DNA from: DASTQL01 sp035761805
Lineage (GTDB): Bacteria > Actinomycetota > Actinomycetes > Jiangellales > Jiangellaceae
DNA: 9,151 nucleotides
Assembly: GCA_035761805.1 (NCBI GenBank)
Contig: DASTQL010000193.1
Span: forward strand, 1 to 9,151
Direction of reading: 5' to 3'
The first letter of the stretch is position 1. Each line of letters starts with the position of its first letter. A program made the position numbers and the translations under genes. The notes under the pieces are model-generated. The model worked only from the letters and a program-made list of their open reading frames with translations, was not told where the DNA came from and ran no database searches. This document shows positions 8,991 to 9,151 of this stretch, one piece after another.

Positions 8991-9037
8991 GTCGGCCGGG
9001 ACGGACTGCCCTGTGGACGGATGCCGTTCCGGCCGAC
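8991..9037 (+). terminator. 14-bp hairpin downstream of rpoB, probable terminator
   Basis: GTCGGCCGGGACGG (8991-9004) pairs with CCGTTCCGGCCGAC (9024-9037) over 14 bp with one G-U wobble and a 19-base loop. It begins 78 bases after the rpoB stop and ends 8 bases before a new -10 element. No T-run follows. The position suggests that rpoB transcription ends here instead of running into rpoC. Confidence 0.6.
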
Positions 9038-9045
9038 GCCGTCGA

Positions 9046-9051
9046 TATCGT
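9046..9051 (+). promoter_or_regulatory. Candidate -10 element for the gene downstream of rpoB
   Basis: TATCGT matches TANNNT. No good -35 stands at the right distance: TGCCGT at 9022-9027, 18 bases upstream, is poor. Transcription would start near 9058, 21 bases before the ATG at 9079. Confidence 0.4.
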
Positions 9052-9078
9052 GCAGCCGATCCGGTGAGGGAGCACGAC

Positions 9079-9151
9079 ATGCTGGTCAACATCGTGGCCG
9101 CGGCGGCCGGCGCCGCCGCGCTGATCGGCGTGGTGGTGCTGCTCCACCGAC
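9079..9151 (+). CDS. Start of an unidentified membrane or secreted protein (cut by window end); not RpoC
   Basis: The ATG at 9079 is preceded by a strong ribosome binding site, GAGGGAG at 9066-9072, six bases upstream. The 24 visible residues begin M-L-V-N-I-V and continue with an Ala/Gly and Leu/Val-rich hydrophobic stretch ending L-L-H-R. This looks like an N-terminal membrane anchor or an uncleaved signal. No family can be recognised from so short a piece. It does not resemble the start of RpoC, which usually begins with an L-D-V-N-x-F-D-E-L-x-I-G-L-A-type sequence. The ORF continues beyond the window, so its length and its relation to rpoC are unknown. Confidence 0.7.
   Translation, partial: MLVNIVAAAAGAAALIGVVVLLHR

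Overview
The window is a GC-rich stretch (roughly 70% GC by eye) of an actinobacterial chromosome. It carries the L11/L1, L10/L12 and RNA polymerase beta gene cluster on the + strand: the 3' end of nusG, then rplK, rplA, a membrane-anchored alpha/beta-hydrolase, rplJ, rplL, rpoB, and the first codons of an unidentified membrane protein. The assignment to Actinomycetota rests on several points. RpoB reads from a TTG start (M-A-A-S-R) and ends S-S-V-E-E-I in the style of Streptomyces RpoB. L1 begins M-K-R-S-K-A-Y-R-A-A-A-E-K. The hydrolase belongs to a family concentrated in actinobacteria. The third codon positions are nearly all G or C. Genus cannot be fixed from this window alone.

Layout. 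Positions 1-1532 hold nusG (tail), rplK and rplA, closed by a 13-bp hairpin terminator. Positions 1651-3495 hold a 614-residue protein with a membrane-spanning N-terminus and an alpha/beta-hydrolase C-terminal domain carrying a G-E-S-L-G nucleophile motif. It sits between rplA and rplJ, a place where other actinobacteria also carry non-ribosomal genes. Positions 3496-3863 are non-coding and contain a promoter followed by a folded leader that looks like an L10-binding autoregulatory leader. rplJ (3864-4559) has an unusual Ala/Pro/Glu repeat tail. rplL (4658-5050) is followed by a 21-bp terminator. Positions 5126-5415 hold two candidate rpoB promoters and a short leader with a perfect 10-bp hairpin. 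rpoB (5416-8913) is complete.

How the parts work together. L11, L1, L10 and L12 are 50S subunit proteins; L10-L12 and L11 form the GTPase-centre stalk and L1 forms the opposite stalk. NusG and RpoB belong to the transcription machinery. Each block appears to be its own transcription unit, since terminators follow rplA and rplL and promoters precede rplJ and rpoB.

The most notable departure from expectation lies at the right edge. rpoC normally follows rpoB directly. Here rpoB is followed by a 14-bp hairpin, a new promoter-like -10 element and the start of a membrane protein that is not RpoC. Other points to examine are the L10 tail repeat, the rRNA-like L10 leader and two proline replacements in conserved RpoB motifs. 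I saw no mobile element, CRISPR array, tRNA or rRNA gene.
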